Shown here in pieces: positions 56,849-64,000 of a stretch of 64,000 nucleotides of DNA (positions are counted from its first letter, which is position 1; the number at the start of each line of letters is the position of its first letter). The translations under genes were made by a program, and so were the position numbers. The DNA lies in the NCBI GenBank assembly GCA_934196125.1, contig CAKPVT010000002.1, positions 31,559-95,558 on the forward strand, written 5' to 3'. This DNA is from an uncultured Streptococcus sp. (lineage in GTDB: Bacteria > Bacillota > Bacilli > Lactobacillales > Streptococcaceae). Below the pieces are notes generated by a model. It worked only from the letters and a program-made list of their open reading frames with translations. It was not told where the DNA came from and did no database searches.

Positions 56849-57405
56849 ATGGAACTTAAATACAGATTAGTTGAATTGAGAAAGGAAAAAATCTCTCCCA
56901 AGAAGAATTGGCAGAAAAACTCTATGTTTCACGTCAAACAATTTCTAATTGGGAACGAGGTAAAACTTACCCAGATATTAATTCACTTTTGTTGATAGCG
57001 ACCTATTTTGGCATTTCCTTAGATAATCTAATCAAAGGAGATGTTGATATTATGAAACATCAAGTTGACCAGTCGCAGTTTAAGAAATGGCTCATTATTG
57101 GAGGAATTTCTTGGTTTCTTTTCTTGGTAGCAGTACCCACACGTTATTTATTGGATTCAGGACAGGCGGCTGCGATTCTGTGGCTATTGTCTATGCCAGT
57201 TGCCTATTCAGCTTTTCAAATATTATATATCTTAAAAAATCGAGAACTTCAGACCTATGCTGATATTTTAAATTTTTTAAATCCTAAAAAGAATGTAAAA
57301 ACAAGTATTTTAAGTGAATTGTGGTTTGTGGTTAGTGTGATAGTTATTGCATTTATTATCTTTTTTGCTGGTACAGTTATTTCTGCCCTGATTTTTCATT
57401 ATTAA
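56849..57405 (+). pseudogene. XRE-type helix-turn-helix membrane regulator, frameshifted
   Basis: The ATG at 56849 follows AAGGAGG and encodes MELKYRLVELRKEK. Adding one A to the six-A run at 56885-56890 gives NLSQEELAEKLYVSRQTISN, a complete XRE HTH. As read, that frame is lost until the long open frame 56908-57405. The rest is GKTYPDINSLLLIATYFGIS, then a linker and three to four helices (about 80-180). Such HTH plus DUF-type membrane tails are common in streptococci. There is no obvious target operon. Confidence 0.8.
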
Positions 57406-57540
57406 ATTATTTTAAGCCATTTCATAATTTACATAGGAGGGGATTAGCTCTCTTTTATTACATTATCTTAACAAACGCGTTTAAGTCAGCTATTTTCCTA
57501 AAAAAATGATAAAATAGAAAAGATTGCGAGGTGACATATT

Positions 57541-57813
57541 ATGAGACTCGATAAATATTTAAAAGTATCCCGTATTATAAAACGTCGTCCAGTAGCTAAA
57601 GAAGTTGCAGATAAAGGACGCATCAAAGTCAATGGTATCTTAGCCAAATCATCAACTGATTTAAAAATTAACGACGAAATTGAAATTCGTTTTGGAAATA
57701 AATTGCTAACAGTACGTGTTCTAGAAATGAAAGATAGCACGAAAAAAGAAGATGCAACCAGAATGTATGAAATCATTAACGAAACAAGGATAGAAGCGGA
57801 TGGAGAAACCTAA
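57541..57813 (+). CDS. S4-domain RNA-binding protein (HslR/RlbA type)
   Basis: A 90-residue basic protein, [20 protein letters not shown], with an S4 domain through [20 protein letters not shown]. Homologues (Hsp15/YabO) bind 50S subunits or participate in ribosome rescue. AGGTGAC lies before the ATG. It overlaps divIC by 14 bp, as in the conserved streptococcal order. Confidence 0.92.
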   Translation: MRLDKYLKVSRIIKRRPVAKEVADKGRIKVNGILAKSSTDLKINDEIEIRFGNKLLTVRVLEMKDSTKKEDATRMYEIINETRIEADGET

Positions 57814-58171
57814 TATCGTTCAATTGAACAATCAATATATCAATGATGAAAACACCAAAAAACGTTATGTCGAAGAAGAAAACCGCAAACGTAATCGTTT
57901 TATGGGGTGGATTTTGATTGTTGTCATGCTACTGTTTATTTTACCAACTTATAACCTTGTTAAAAGTTATCAAACTTTACAAGAGCGTAAAGAGCAAGTT
58001 GTTTCACTGCAAAAAAGTTATGATAAATTAGTCGTTGAAACAGACGCAGAAAAGCTACTAGCTGACCGTCTAAAAGATGATACTTATATTGAAAAATATG
58101 CTCGCGCTAAATATTACTTGTCACGTTCTGGTGAAACAATCTATCCGTTGCCAAACTTATTACCAAAATAA
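57800..58171 (+). CDS. divIC: Cell division protein DivIC (FtsB-like)
   Basis: A 123-residue bitopic membrane protein. A cytoplasmic basic N-terminus leads to one transmembrane helix (about 34-53, [20 protein letters not shown]), followed by a coiled coil (about 58-90, [20 protein letters not shown]). The C-terminal [20 protein letters not shown] is the DivIC/FtsB signature. Part of the FtsL-DivIC-DivIB complex at the septum. ATG at 57800 overlaps the preceding gene. Confidence 0.93.
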   Translation: MEKPNIVQLNNQYINDENTKKRYVEEENRKRNRFMGWILIVVMLLFILPTYNLVKSYQTLQERKEQVVSLQKSYDKLVVETDAEKLLADRLKDDTYIEKYARAKYYLSRSGETIYPLPNLLPK

Positions 58172-58172
58172 T

Positions 58173-58292
58173 ATGGAAAATTTAATCGAAACCATTGAAA
58201 AATTTCTGGCTTATTCCGATGAAAAATTGGAAGAATTAGCCAAAGAAGATCAAAAACTCAGAGAAGAAAATCATCAATCAACTAAAAACTAA
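58173..58292 (+). CDS. Small acidic conserved streptococcal protein
   Basis: 39 residues: MENLIETIEKFLAYSDEKLE then a Glu/Lys/Asn-rich helical tail. It begins one base after the divIC stop and lies 15 bp before the next gene. A protein of this size occupies the same position in other streptococcal origin regions. Predicted all-helical. The function is unknown, probably linked to division or wall synthesis by context. Confidence 0.75.
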   Translation: MENLIETIEKFLAYSDEKLEELAKEDQKLREENHQSTKN

Positions 58293-58307
58293 CGAAAGGA
58301 GAAGCTA

Positions 58308-59594
58308 ATGAAAAAACTATTTGCAGTAATGCTGATACCATTTTTCTTGACTTCTCTTTCTGTCGTTAGTACCGAAAAAACGATTGCCTTAACAAATGAA
58401 GAAAAGTATCAACTGACGTCAAATATAGTAGCGGAAACAACTTATTTTGATAGTATTCCGACCAATCCTATTTTGGCTCAGGACAGCAACACCTACAAAG
58501 ACACTGCTTTAACGACAGTATCTGATACTTTATCAACTGGTGATACGCTGTCAATTGTTGATTTAACCATTAACGATAGTGCCATTCCAGTTTTTGAATT
58601 ATCGGATGGCAGTTATATTGAAGCCAGTCGTCAATTCATTTATAATGATGTTGTGCTTAGCCAAGAAAATATTTCAAAAGAATATTGGCTAGAAGATGGT
58701 TTTAAAGTTTATCAAGCACCTTATGTCACGGGAACCAAAGAAGTAAAAACTGATTTGACTTCGTATTCAGAAGTGCCAGTGACTCAAAAAGCAACAACTT
58801 ACCACGGAACTTATTATAAAGTAGATGGTAAAGGTTGGATTAGCGAAGACGATTTGTCAGCTACTGATAACCGTGTGGAAAAAGTTCAGCAAGTTCTTAA
58901 TCAAAAATATAATAAGAGTAATTATTCTATTTACGTTAAGCAGCTATCAACGCAAACAACCGCTGGGATTAACGCTGATACTGTTATGTATTCAGCAAGC
59001 GTTGCTAAATTGGCTACACTTTATTATGTTGAGGAAGAACTTCAAGATGGTACAATTTCAGTAAACGATACTTTAAAATATGTTGATGCTATCAATAGTT
59101 TTGCTAAAGCCTATGCCCCAAGTGGTAGTGGTAAAATTAGCAAAACCGCTGATGATAAAGAATATACTATTGATGATTTGTTAAAAGCTGTCGCTCAAAA
59201 TTCTGATAATGTGGCAACTAATATTTTAGGTTATTATGTTGCTAATCAATATGATGATGACTTTAATTCAGAAATTAGTGCGATAGCAGGAACAGATATT
59301 GATATGAAAGTACGTAATATGTCATCTAAGACAGCAGCTAACTTAATGGAAGCTATTTACAATCAAGATGGTGGCATTATTTCTTATCTATCATCAACTG
59401 CTTTTGATACAACACGTATTTCAAGAGATATTGACGTTCAAGTAGCTCATAAAATAGGTGATGCCTATGATTACAAACATGACGTTGCCATTGTTTATGC
59501 TGATGAACCTTTCATCTTGTCAATTTTTACCAACAACGCTTCTTATGACGATATTTCAAATATCGCTAATGATGTTTACGCCATTTTAAAATAG
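58308..59594 (+). CDS. Secreted serine hydrolase, class A beta-lactamase fold
   Basis: 428 residues with a signal peptide (about 1-28). After an N-terminal SH3-like region (about 60-190, with WISEDDLSA), the hydrolase domain follows (about 200-428). It shows the penicillin-recognising motifs SVAK (in YSASVAKLATLYY), SDN (in AQNSDNVATNIL) and KIG (in VAHKIGDAY). This resembles the conserved origin-region protein of streptococci rather than a true resistance enzyme. It may act on peptidoglycan or be a degenerate carboxypeptidase. Confidence 0.82.
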   Translation: MKKLFAVMLIPFFLTSLSVVSTEKTIALTNEEKYQLTSNIVAETTYFDSIPTNPILAQDSNTYKDTALTTVSDTLSTGDTLSIVDLTINDSAIPVFELSDGSYIEASRQFIYNDVVLSQENISKEYWLEDGFKVYQAPYVTGTKEVKTDLTSYSEVPVTQKATTYHGTYYKVDGKGWISEDDLSATDNRVEKVQQVLNQKYNKSNYSIYVKQLSTQTTAGINADTVMYSASVAKLATLYYVEEELQDGTISVNDTLKYVDAINSFAKAYAPSGSGKISKTADDKEYTIDDLLKAVAQNSDNVATNILGYYVANQYDDDFNSEISAIAGTDIDMKVRNMSSKTAANLMEAIYNQDGGIISYLSSTAFDTTRISRDIDVQVAHKIGDAYDYKHDVAIVYADEPFILSIFTNNASYDDISNIANDVYAILK

Positions 59595-59598
59595 TGAT

Positions 59599-60864
59599 AT
59601 GTACGATAATATTTTTAAAGAAATTCAAAAAAAGGCATATTTTGCCAAACATAAAAAAGTTTTAATAGCTGTATCGGGTGGAGTAGATTCTATGAATCTG
59701 CTACACTTTTTGTATATATACCGTGATAAATTAGAAATTGAGATTGGAATTGCTCATATCAATCATAAACAGCGACAAGAGTCAGAAATGGAAGAATCCT
59801 ACCTTTATGAGTGGGCCGAAAAACATCAGATTCCGATTTATGTCGATTATTTTTCTGGTATTTTTTCGGAAAAAGCTGCGCGTGATTTTCGTTATCAATT
59901 TTTTAAGAAAATTATGGTAGAAAAAAACTACACTGCTGTGGTGACTGCGCATCATGCAGATGACCAAGCTGAAACGATTTTTATGCGTTTTTTGCGTGGC
60001 AGTCGTCTCCGTCATTTATCAGGAATGCAAACTGTTAGCTCGTTTGGTACAGGAGAGTTAATCCGTCCTTTTTTGACTATTCCTAAAAAAGATTTACCAG
60101 AAATTTTTCATTTTGAAGATGATTCTAATCAATCATTGGATTATCTGCGGAATCGCATTAGAAATCAATATCTGCCAAGTTTGGAAAAGGAAAATCCCAA
60201 ATTTAGGCAAGCTTTGCAATATCTCGGACAGGAAAGTCAACAACTCTTTCAAGCCATTCAAGATTTAACAGCAGAAATTGACGTAACAGATTGTTCGCAA
60301 TTTTTAGCACAAACAACGGCTGTACAAACTGTCCTTTTTCAAAATTATCTTGAGGAATTTCCTGATTTGCAAGTATCACACAGTCAATTTGATGAAATGC
60401 TGCGGTTGTTACGAAGTAAGGCAAATGTAGTTTATCAAATCAAGGGAAATTACTGGTTAAAGAAAGATTACCAAAGCTTTCAAATTACAAAAATCAGACC
60501 TAAGACCGATAGGGAATCAGCAGAAAAAGTGCTAGAATATGACAGTATAGTCAAATATGGTCAGTATCGATTTCAATTTAAAAACAAGGATAGGGATGGC
60601 ATTCCTGTTTACAGTTCTCACCCAATTCTTTTAAGACAAAGACAAGTGGGTGATTCCATTGATTTTGGAACTTTTTCAAAAAAATTGCGTAGGCTTTTTA
60701 TTGACGAAAAAATCCCAATTCAAGAACGAACAGATGCTATTATCGGTGAACAAGATAAAAAAATTATTTTTGTCTTGGTTGACGGTAAAACTTATTTGAG
60801 AAAACCCTCTAAACATGATATAATGGAGGGCGAATTGTATATTGAAAAAATTAGAAATAGGTGA
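59599..60864 (+). CDS. tilS: tRNA(Ile)-lysidine synthase
   Basis: Makes lysidine at C34 of tRNA-Ile(CAU), changing its codon from AUG to AUA; essential. 421 residues. PP-loop [20 protein letters not shown], then [20 protein letters not shown] in the catalytic domain, and a C-terminal tRNA-binding domain with [13 protein letters not shown] and [13 protein letters not shown]. It starts 4 bp after the previous stop. The C-terminus ends just before hpt. Confidence 0.96.
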   Translation: MYDNIFKEIQKKAYFAKHKKVLIAVSGGVDSMNLLHFLYIYRDKLEIEIGIAHINHKQRQESEMEESYLYEWAEKHQIPIYVDYFSGIFSEKAARDFRYQFFKKIMVEKNYTAVVTAHHADDQAETIFMRFLRGSRLRHLSGMQTVSSFGTGELIRPFLTIPKKDLPEIFHFEDDSNQSLDYLRNRIRNQYLPSLEKENPKFRQALQYLGQESQQLFQAIQDLTAEIDVTDCSQFLAQTTAVQTVLFQNYLEEFPDLQVSHSQFDEMLRLLRSKANVVYQIKGNYWLKKDYQSFQITKIRPKTDRESAEKVLEYDSIVKYGQYRFQFKNKDRDGIPVYSSHPILLRQRQVGDSIDFGTFSKKLRRLFIDEKIPIQERTDAIIGEQDKKIIFVLVDGKTYLRKPSKHDIMEGELYIEKIRNR

Positions 60865-60868
60865 TGTC

Positions 60869-61411
60869 ATGCTTGAACAAGATATTGAAAAAGTTTTGTA
60901 CTCAGAAGAGGAGATTATTGCCAAAACCAAAGAATTAGGCGAACAACTAACGAAAGATTATGAAGGCAAAAATCCTCTTTTAATCGGTGTTTTGAAAGGT
61001 TCTGTACCATTCATGGCAGAATTAATCAAACATATCGATACACATGTTGAATTAGACTTTATGGTCGTTTCTAGTTATGGTAATCAAACAACTAGTAGCG
61101 GTGAAGTGAAGATTTTAAAAGACGTTGACACTAACATTGAAGGTCGTGATGTCGTCTTTATTGAAGATATCATTGATACTGGACGCACTCTTAAATACCT
61201 CCGTGACATGTTTAAATACCGTAAAGCAAATTCAGTAAAAATTGCAACTCTTTTTGATAAACCAGAAGGTCGTGTTGTCGATATCGAAGCAGATTATGTT
61301 TGCTACGATGTTCCAAACGAATTTATTGTAGGGTTTGGTCTTGATTATGCTGAACGTTACCGTAATTTACCATATGTTGGTGTACTAAAGGAAGAAATCT
61401 ATTCAAAATAA
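60869..61411 (+). CDS. hpt: Hypoxanthine-guanine phosphoribosyltransferase
   Basis: Purine salvage enzyme making IMP and GMP from free bases and PRPP. 180 residues from the ATG at 60869 ([20 protein letters not shown]), with AGGTGA upstream; nine codons upstream lie within tilS. The PRPP-binding loop is [16 protein letters not shown]. Flexible loop [15 protein letters not shown]. The tilS-hpt-ftsH order is conserved in Firmicutes. Confidence 0.97.
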   Translation: MLEQDIEKVLYSEEEIIAKTKELGEQLTKDYEGKNPLLIGVLKGSVPFMAELIKHIDTHVELDFMVVSSYGNQTTSSGEVKILKDVDTNIEGRDVVFIEDIIDTGRTLKYLRDMFKYRKANSVKIATLFDKPEGRVVDIEADYVCYDVPNEFIVGFGLDYAERYRNLPYVGVLKEEIYSK

Positions 61412-61432
61412 TAGAAGGTCGATAATTACTAT

Positions 61433-63415
61433 ATGAAAAATAACAAAAATAATGGCTTTGTTCGGAATTCCTTTATTTACATTCTTTTGATTATTGCAGG
61501 GATTACAGCCTTTCAATATTATCTAAAAGGGACAAGTACACAAAGTCAACAGATTAATTACTCAACTTTAATTAAACAAATTAAAGCGGGTGATATTAAA
61601 TCAATCACTTACCAACCAAGTGGAAGTGTTATTGAAGTCAGTGGTGAATATACAAAAGCTCAAACGACTAAAACAAGTTCAAGCCTTCCGTTCTTAGAGG
61701 GCAGTACCACTTCTACTGTAACAGAATTCACTTCAATTGTTTTATCAAGTGATTCTTCTATTAAAGCCATTACAAGTGCTGCAGAAGATGCTGATGTTGA
61801 AGTTACTGTCAAACAAGAAAGTTCAAGTGGAACTTGGATTTCTTACATTATTACTTACATTCCTTTCATTGTCTTGATTGTCTTTTTCTTTGTGATGATG
61901 AATCAAGGAGGAAATGGCGCTCGTGGAGCGATGAGTTTTGGTAAAAATCGTGCCAAATCTCAAAGTAAGGGTAATGTAAAATTTCGTTTCTCTGATGTCG
62001 CAGGTGCTGAAGAAGAAAAACAAGAACTTGTTGAAGTTGTTGATTTCTTGAAAAATCCGAAAAAATACAAAGCCCTTGGTGCTCGTATTCCTGCTGGTGT
62101 CCTTTTAGAAGGCCCTCCGGGAACAGGTAAGACACTCCTTGCTAAAGCTGTCGCTGGTGAAGCTGGTGTTCCATTCTTCTCAATCTCAGGTTCTGATTTC
62201 GTTGAAATGTTTGTTGGTGTCGGTGCAAGCCGTGTAAGATCGCTTTTTGAAGATGCTAAAAAGGCTGAACGTGCCATTATTTTCATCGATGAAATTGACG
62301 CCGTTGGACGCCGTCGTGGCGCTGGTATGGGGGGGGGGAATGATGAACGTGAACAAACACTCAACCAACTCCTTATTGAAATGGACGGCTTTGAAGGCAA
62401 TGAAAGTATCATTGTTATTGCAGCAACAAACCGTAGCGACGTCTTAGATCCAGCCATTCTTCGCCCAGGACGCTTTGACCGTAAAATTCTTGTAGGTAGC
62501 CCAGACGTTAAAGGACGTGAAGCTATTCTCCGAGTTCATGCTAAAAATAAACCATTAGCAGAAGATGTTAATCTAAAAGTTGTTGCCCAACAAACGCCAG
62601 GATTTGTAGGTGCCGACTTGGAAAATGTTCTTAACGAAGCAGCACTAGTTGCCGCTCGTCGTAACAAGAAAAAAATTGATGCTTCAGATATTGACGAAGC
62701 AGAAGATAGAGTTATTGCAGGACCTTCTAAGAAAGACCGTACAATCTCTCAAAAAGAACGAGAAATGGTTGCTTATCACGAAGCAGGGCATACAATCGTT
62801 GGTTTAGTACTTTCAAGTGCACGTGTTGTCCATAAAGTTACTATTGTGCCACGTGGCCGTGCTGGTGGCTATATGATTGCCCTTCCTAAAGAAGATCAAA
62901 TGTTACATTCAAAAGATGATTTGAAAGAACAATTAGCTGGTTTGATGGGTGGCCGTGTTGCTGAAGAAATTATCTTTAATGCTCAAACAACAGGCGCTTC
63001 AAATGACTTTGAACAAGCCACACAATTAGCGCGTGCTATGGTAACTGAGTATGGTATGAGTGATAAACTTGGTCCTGTTCAATATGAAGGAAATCACGCA
63101 GTGATGACAGGACAATTGTCACCTGAAAAGACATATTCTGCACAAACTGCACAAATGATTGATGACGAAGTTCGCACACTTCTTAACGAAGCACGTGATA
63201 AAGCTGCGGATATTATCAATAATAACCGTGAAACACATAAACTCATTGCAGAAGCACTTCTTAAATATGAAACGCTTGATGCTGCTCAAATTAAATCAAT
63301 CTATGAAACAGGAAAAATGCCTGAAGAACTAGAAAACGATACCGAAGAAGCACACGCTCTATCATATGATGAAGTCAAAGAAAAAATGGATGACTCTGAT
63401 GATATTAAAGAATAG
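61433..63415 (+). CDS. ftsH: ATP-dependent zinc metalloprotease FtsH
   Basis: Membrane AAA+ protease for quality control. 660 residues. Two N-terminal helices (about 11-29 and 138-160) flank a small extracellular domain. AAA+ Walker [18 protein letters not shown], Walker [40 protein letters not shown], zinc motif [13 protein letters not shown] ten-G run encodes MGGG near 62329-62338; the frame stays open through it. The stop lies in a 32-bp perfect palindrome. Confidence 0.98.
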   Translation: MKNNKNNGFVRNSFIYILLIIAGITAFQYYLKGTSTQSQQINYSTLIKQIKAGDIKSITYQPSGSVIEVSGEYTKAQTTKTSSSLPFLEGSTTSTVTEFTSIVLSSDSSIKAITSAAEDADVEVTVKQESSSGTWISYIITYIPFIVLIVFFFVMMNQGGNGARGAMSFGKNRAKSQSKGNVKFRFSDVAGAEEEKQELVEVVDFLKNPKKYKALGARIPAGVLLEGPPGTGKTLLAKAVAGEAGVPFFSISGSDFVEMFVGVGASRVRSLFEDAKKAERAIIFIDEIDAVGRRRGAGMGGGNDEREQTLNQLLIEMDGFEGNESIIVIAATNRSDVLDPAILRPGRFDRKILVGSPDVKGREAILRVHAKNKPLAEDVNLKVVAQQTPGFVGADLENVLNEAALVAARRNKKKIDASDIDEAEDRVIAGPSKKDRTISQKEREMVAYHEAGHTIVGLVLSSARVVHKVTIVPRGRAGGYMIALPKEDQMLHSKDDLKEQLAGLMGGRVAEEIIFNAQTTGASNDFEQATQLARAMVTEYGMSDKLGPVQYEGNHAVMTGQLSPEKTYSAQTAQMIDDEVRTLLNEARDKAADIINNNRETHKLIAEALLKYETLDAAQIKSIYETGKMPEELENDTEEAHALSYDEVKEKMDDSDDIKE

Positions 63416-63432
63416 TACTATTCTTTAATATC
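63401..63432. repeat. 32-bp perfect palindrome over the ftsH stop
   Basis: GATATTAAAGAATAGT is followed at once by its exact reverse complement, with no spacer. It encodes the last residues of FtsH (DDIKE) and the stop. It lies just before a separate terminator hairpin. Confidence 0.8.
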
Positions 63433-63443
63433 AATAATTACCA

Positions 63444-63471
63444 AAAAGAGAGCCTATATAGGCTCTCTTTT
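63444..63471 (+). terminator. Terminator of ftsH
   Basis: AAAAGAGAGCC-TATATA-GGCTCTCTTTT stem with T-run. Confidence 0.9.
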
Positions 63472-63484
63472 GTTGTCATCAGAA

Positions 63485-63903
63485 AACCACTAGCTATGCT
63501 AGTGGTTCAGTGTGCTTTCAGCGTGGTATAAAAAAAATCCCCCTAAAATGATATATTAGAAAAGGTTTCCCAATCACAAACTAATATACATAAGGAGCCC
63601 CCCTGATGAAACAGGATAATAATAGTTTAGCACATACCACATGGAATTGTAAGTATCATATTGTTTTCGCCCCAAAATACCGTCGACAAATTGTATATGG
63701 AAAATATAAGGCAAGTATCGGTCAGATCATACGTCAATTATGTGACCGTAAAGGAGTAGAGATTCATGAAGCAGAAGCGTGTAAAGATCATATTCATATG
63801 TTAGTGAGTAAAAGTGGTGCAAAAGGGAAAGCATTCAGTAAGCCTTCAGGCTTTGGCCGGTAAGAGAGGCTTTCAGCCGAAGAGCAAACACGGGTGGTTT
63901 TGA
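63485..63903 (+). mobile_element. IS200-like element, 3' part deleted
   Basis: The left-end hairpin AACCACTAGC-TAT-GCTAGTGGTT (63485-63507) is followed by a truncated transposase and a partial right end (CACGGGTGGTTTTGATT, about 63887-63903) that lacks the opposite hairpin arm. The right-end sequence matches the remnant at 11.4 kb apart from one base. It is immobile by itself. Confidence 0.75.
63606..63863 (+). pseudogene. tnpA: IS200-type TnpA transposase, C-terminus deleted
   Basis: Starts MKQDNNSLAHTTWNCKYHIV and has FAPKYRRQIVYGKYKASIGQ, then CDRKGVEIHEAEACKDHIHM with the HUH motif HIHM. After LVS the sequence jumps to KSGAKGKAFSKPSGFG, which reads as material from the element's 3' end. 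The catalytic tyrosine region is absent. A good ribosome-binding site (AAGGAG) precedes the ATG. It is the complementary deletion to the copy at 11.4 kb, which lost the N-terminus. Confidence 0.8.
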
Positions 63904-64000
63904 TTGTAGAAAGTGAAAAGAGTTCCAATCGCCCTTTTTACGCCTCCCATGTACCTTTTTCTACAAGCTCCTTAGTCATATTCTCTACTACACCCCGTGA
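63904..64000. other. Unassigned DNA at the window edge
   Basis: No frame with a ribosome-binding site and recognisable product is visible. On the reverse strand a short frame MGGVKRAIGTLFTFYN runs into the IS remnant, but nothing supports it as a gene. Confidence 0.3.

Noticed and set aside
56925..56940. A third parS-like sequence, TGTTTCACGTCAAACA
   Set aside because: It encodes VSRQT in the recognition helix region of an XRE regulator, a very common coding sequence, and the palindrome is broken by the mismatch. Probably coincidence.
58308..59594. Serine hydrolase as a beta-lactamase conferring resistance
   Set aside because: Fixed position in the conserved origin region and the additional N-terminal domain fit the core streptococcal protein; no evidence for resistance.
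62329..62338. Ten-G homopolymer in ftsH as a possible frameshift
   Set aside because: The frame is open through it and translates as the normal [10 protein letters not shown] segment.

Overview
The window looks like the replication-origin region of a low-GC streptococcus. The gene order recF-yaaA, rlmH-htrA-parB-dnaA-dnaN-ychF-pth-mfd-hslR-divIC-tilS-hpt-ftsH is the classic streptococcal arrangement. Together with the accessory content it fits the Streptococcus bovis/equinus group (equinus, lutetiensis, infantarius, gallolyticus). That species assignment is inference from gene content and protein similarity as remembered, not from a search.

Layout. 1-4.8 kb: a partial YitT protein, aspS, a decayed membrane-protein gene, hisS, and divergent rpmF-rpmG coding the zinc-free forms of L32 and L33. 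4.8-7.9 kb: an accessory scar just downstream of rpmG, a known integration site for streptococcal integrative elements. It holds an ABC permease, a lipase-like gene broken by a homopolymer frameshift and fused to half an ABC ATPase, a DUF1310 protein, and the tail of an element replication/relaxase gene. 8-11.1 kb: a YhgE/Pip membrane protein divergent from its TetR-type regulator, with two palindromic operators between them. 11.1-11.9 kb: a truncated IS200-like element. 11.9-21 kb: leftward housekeeping genes (rpsD, veg, dnaB, rplI, gdpP, mnmG, mnmA) with a frameshifted NUDIX gene. 21-31.8 kb: serine dehydratase, a frameshifted HAD phosphatase, two secreted cell-wall proteins, the EcfT/A2/A1 energy-coupling module with pgsA, a RodZ-like protein and an M16 peptidase pair, then yaaA-recF. 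33-42.6 kb: glcU, guaB, trpS with a T-box, yitT, an ABC-F protein and yfhO. 42.6-44.5 kb: a complete IS30-family element, three tRNAs and a 101-bp MITE-like element with an 8-bp target duplication. 44.5-50 kb: oriC proper, with DnaA-box clusters flanking htrA-parB-dnaA-dnaN, a DnaA-trio-like run, a parS site and a CiaR-type box at htrA. 50-63.4 kb: the rightward origin-proximal housekeeping run. 63.4-64 kb: a 32-bp perfect palindrome, a terminator and a second decayed IS200-like element.

The replication, segregation, cell-wall and translation genes are intact. Decay is concentrated in accessory genes: at least four are split by single-base shifts, three in homopolymer tracts, which could be real decay, phase variation or assembly error. 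The most unexplained signal is the exact palindrome TTGACAA-N2-TTGTCAA. It occurs four times within 24 kb on the left side of oriC, twice inside genes and twice between them, far more often than its half-sites would give by chance.
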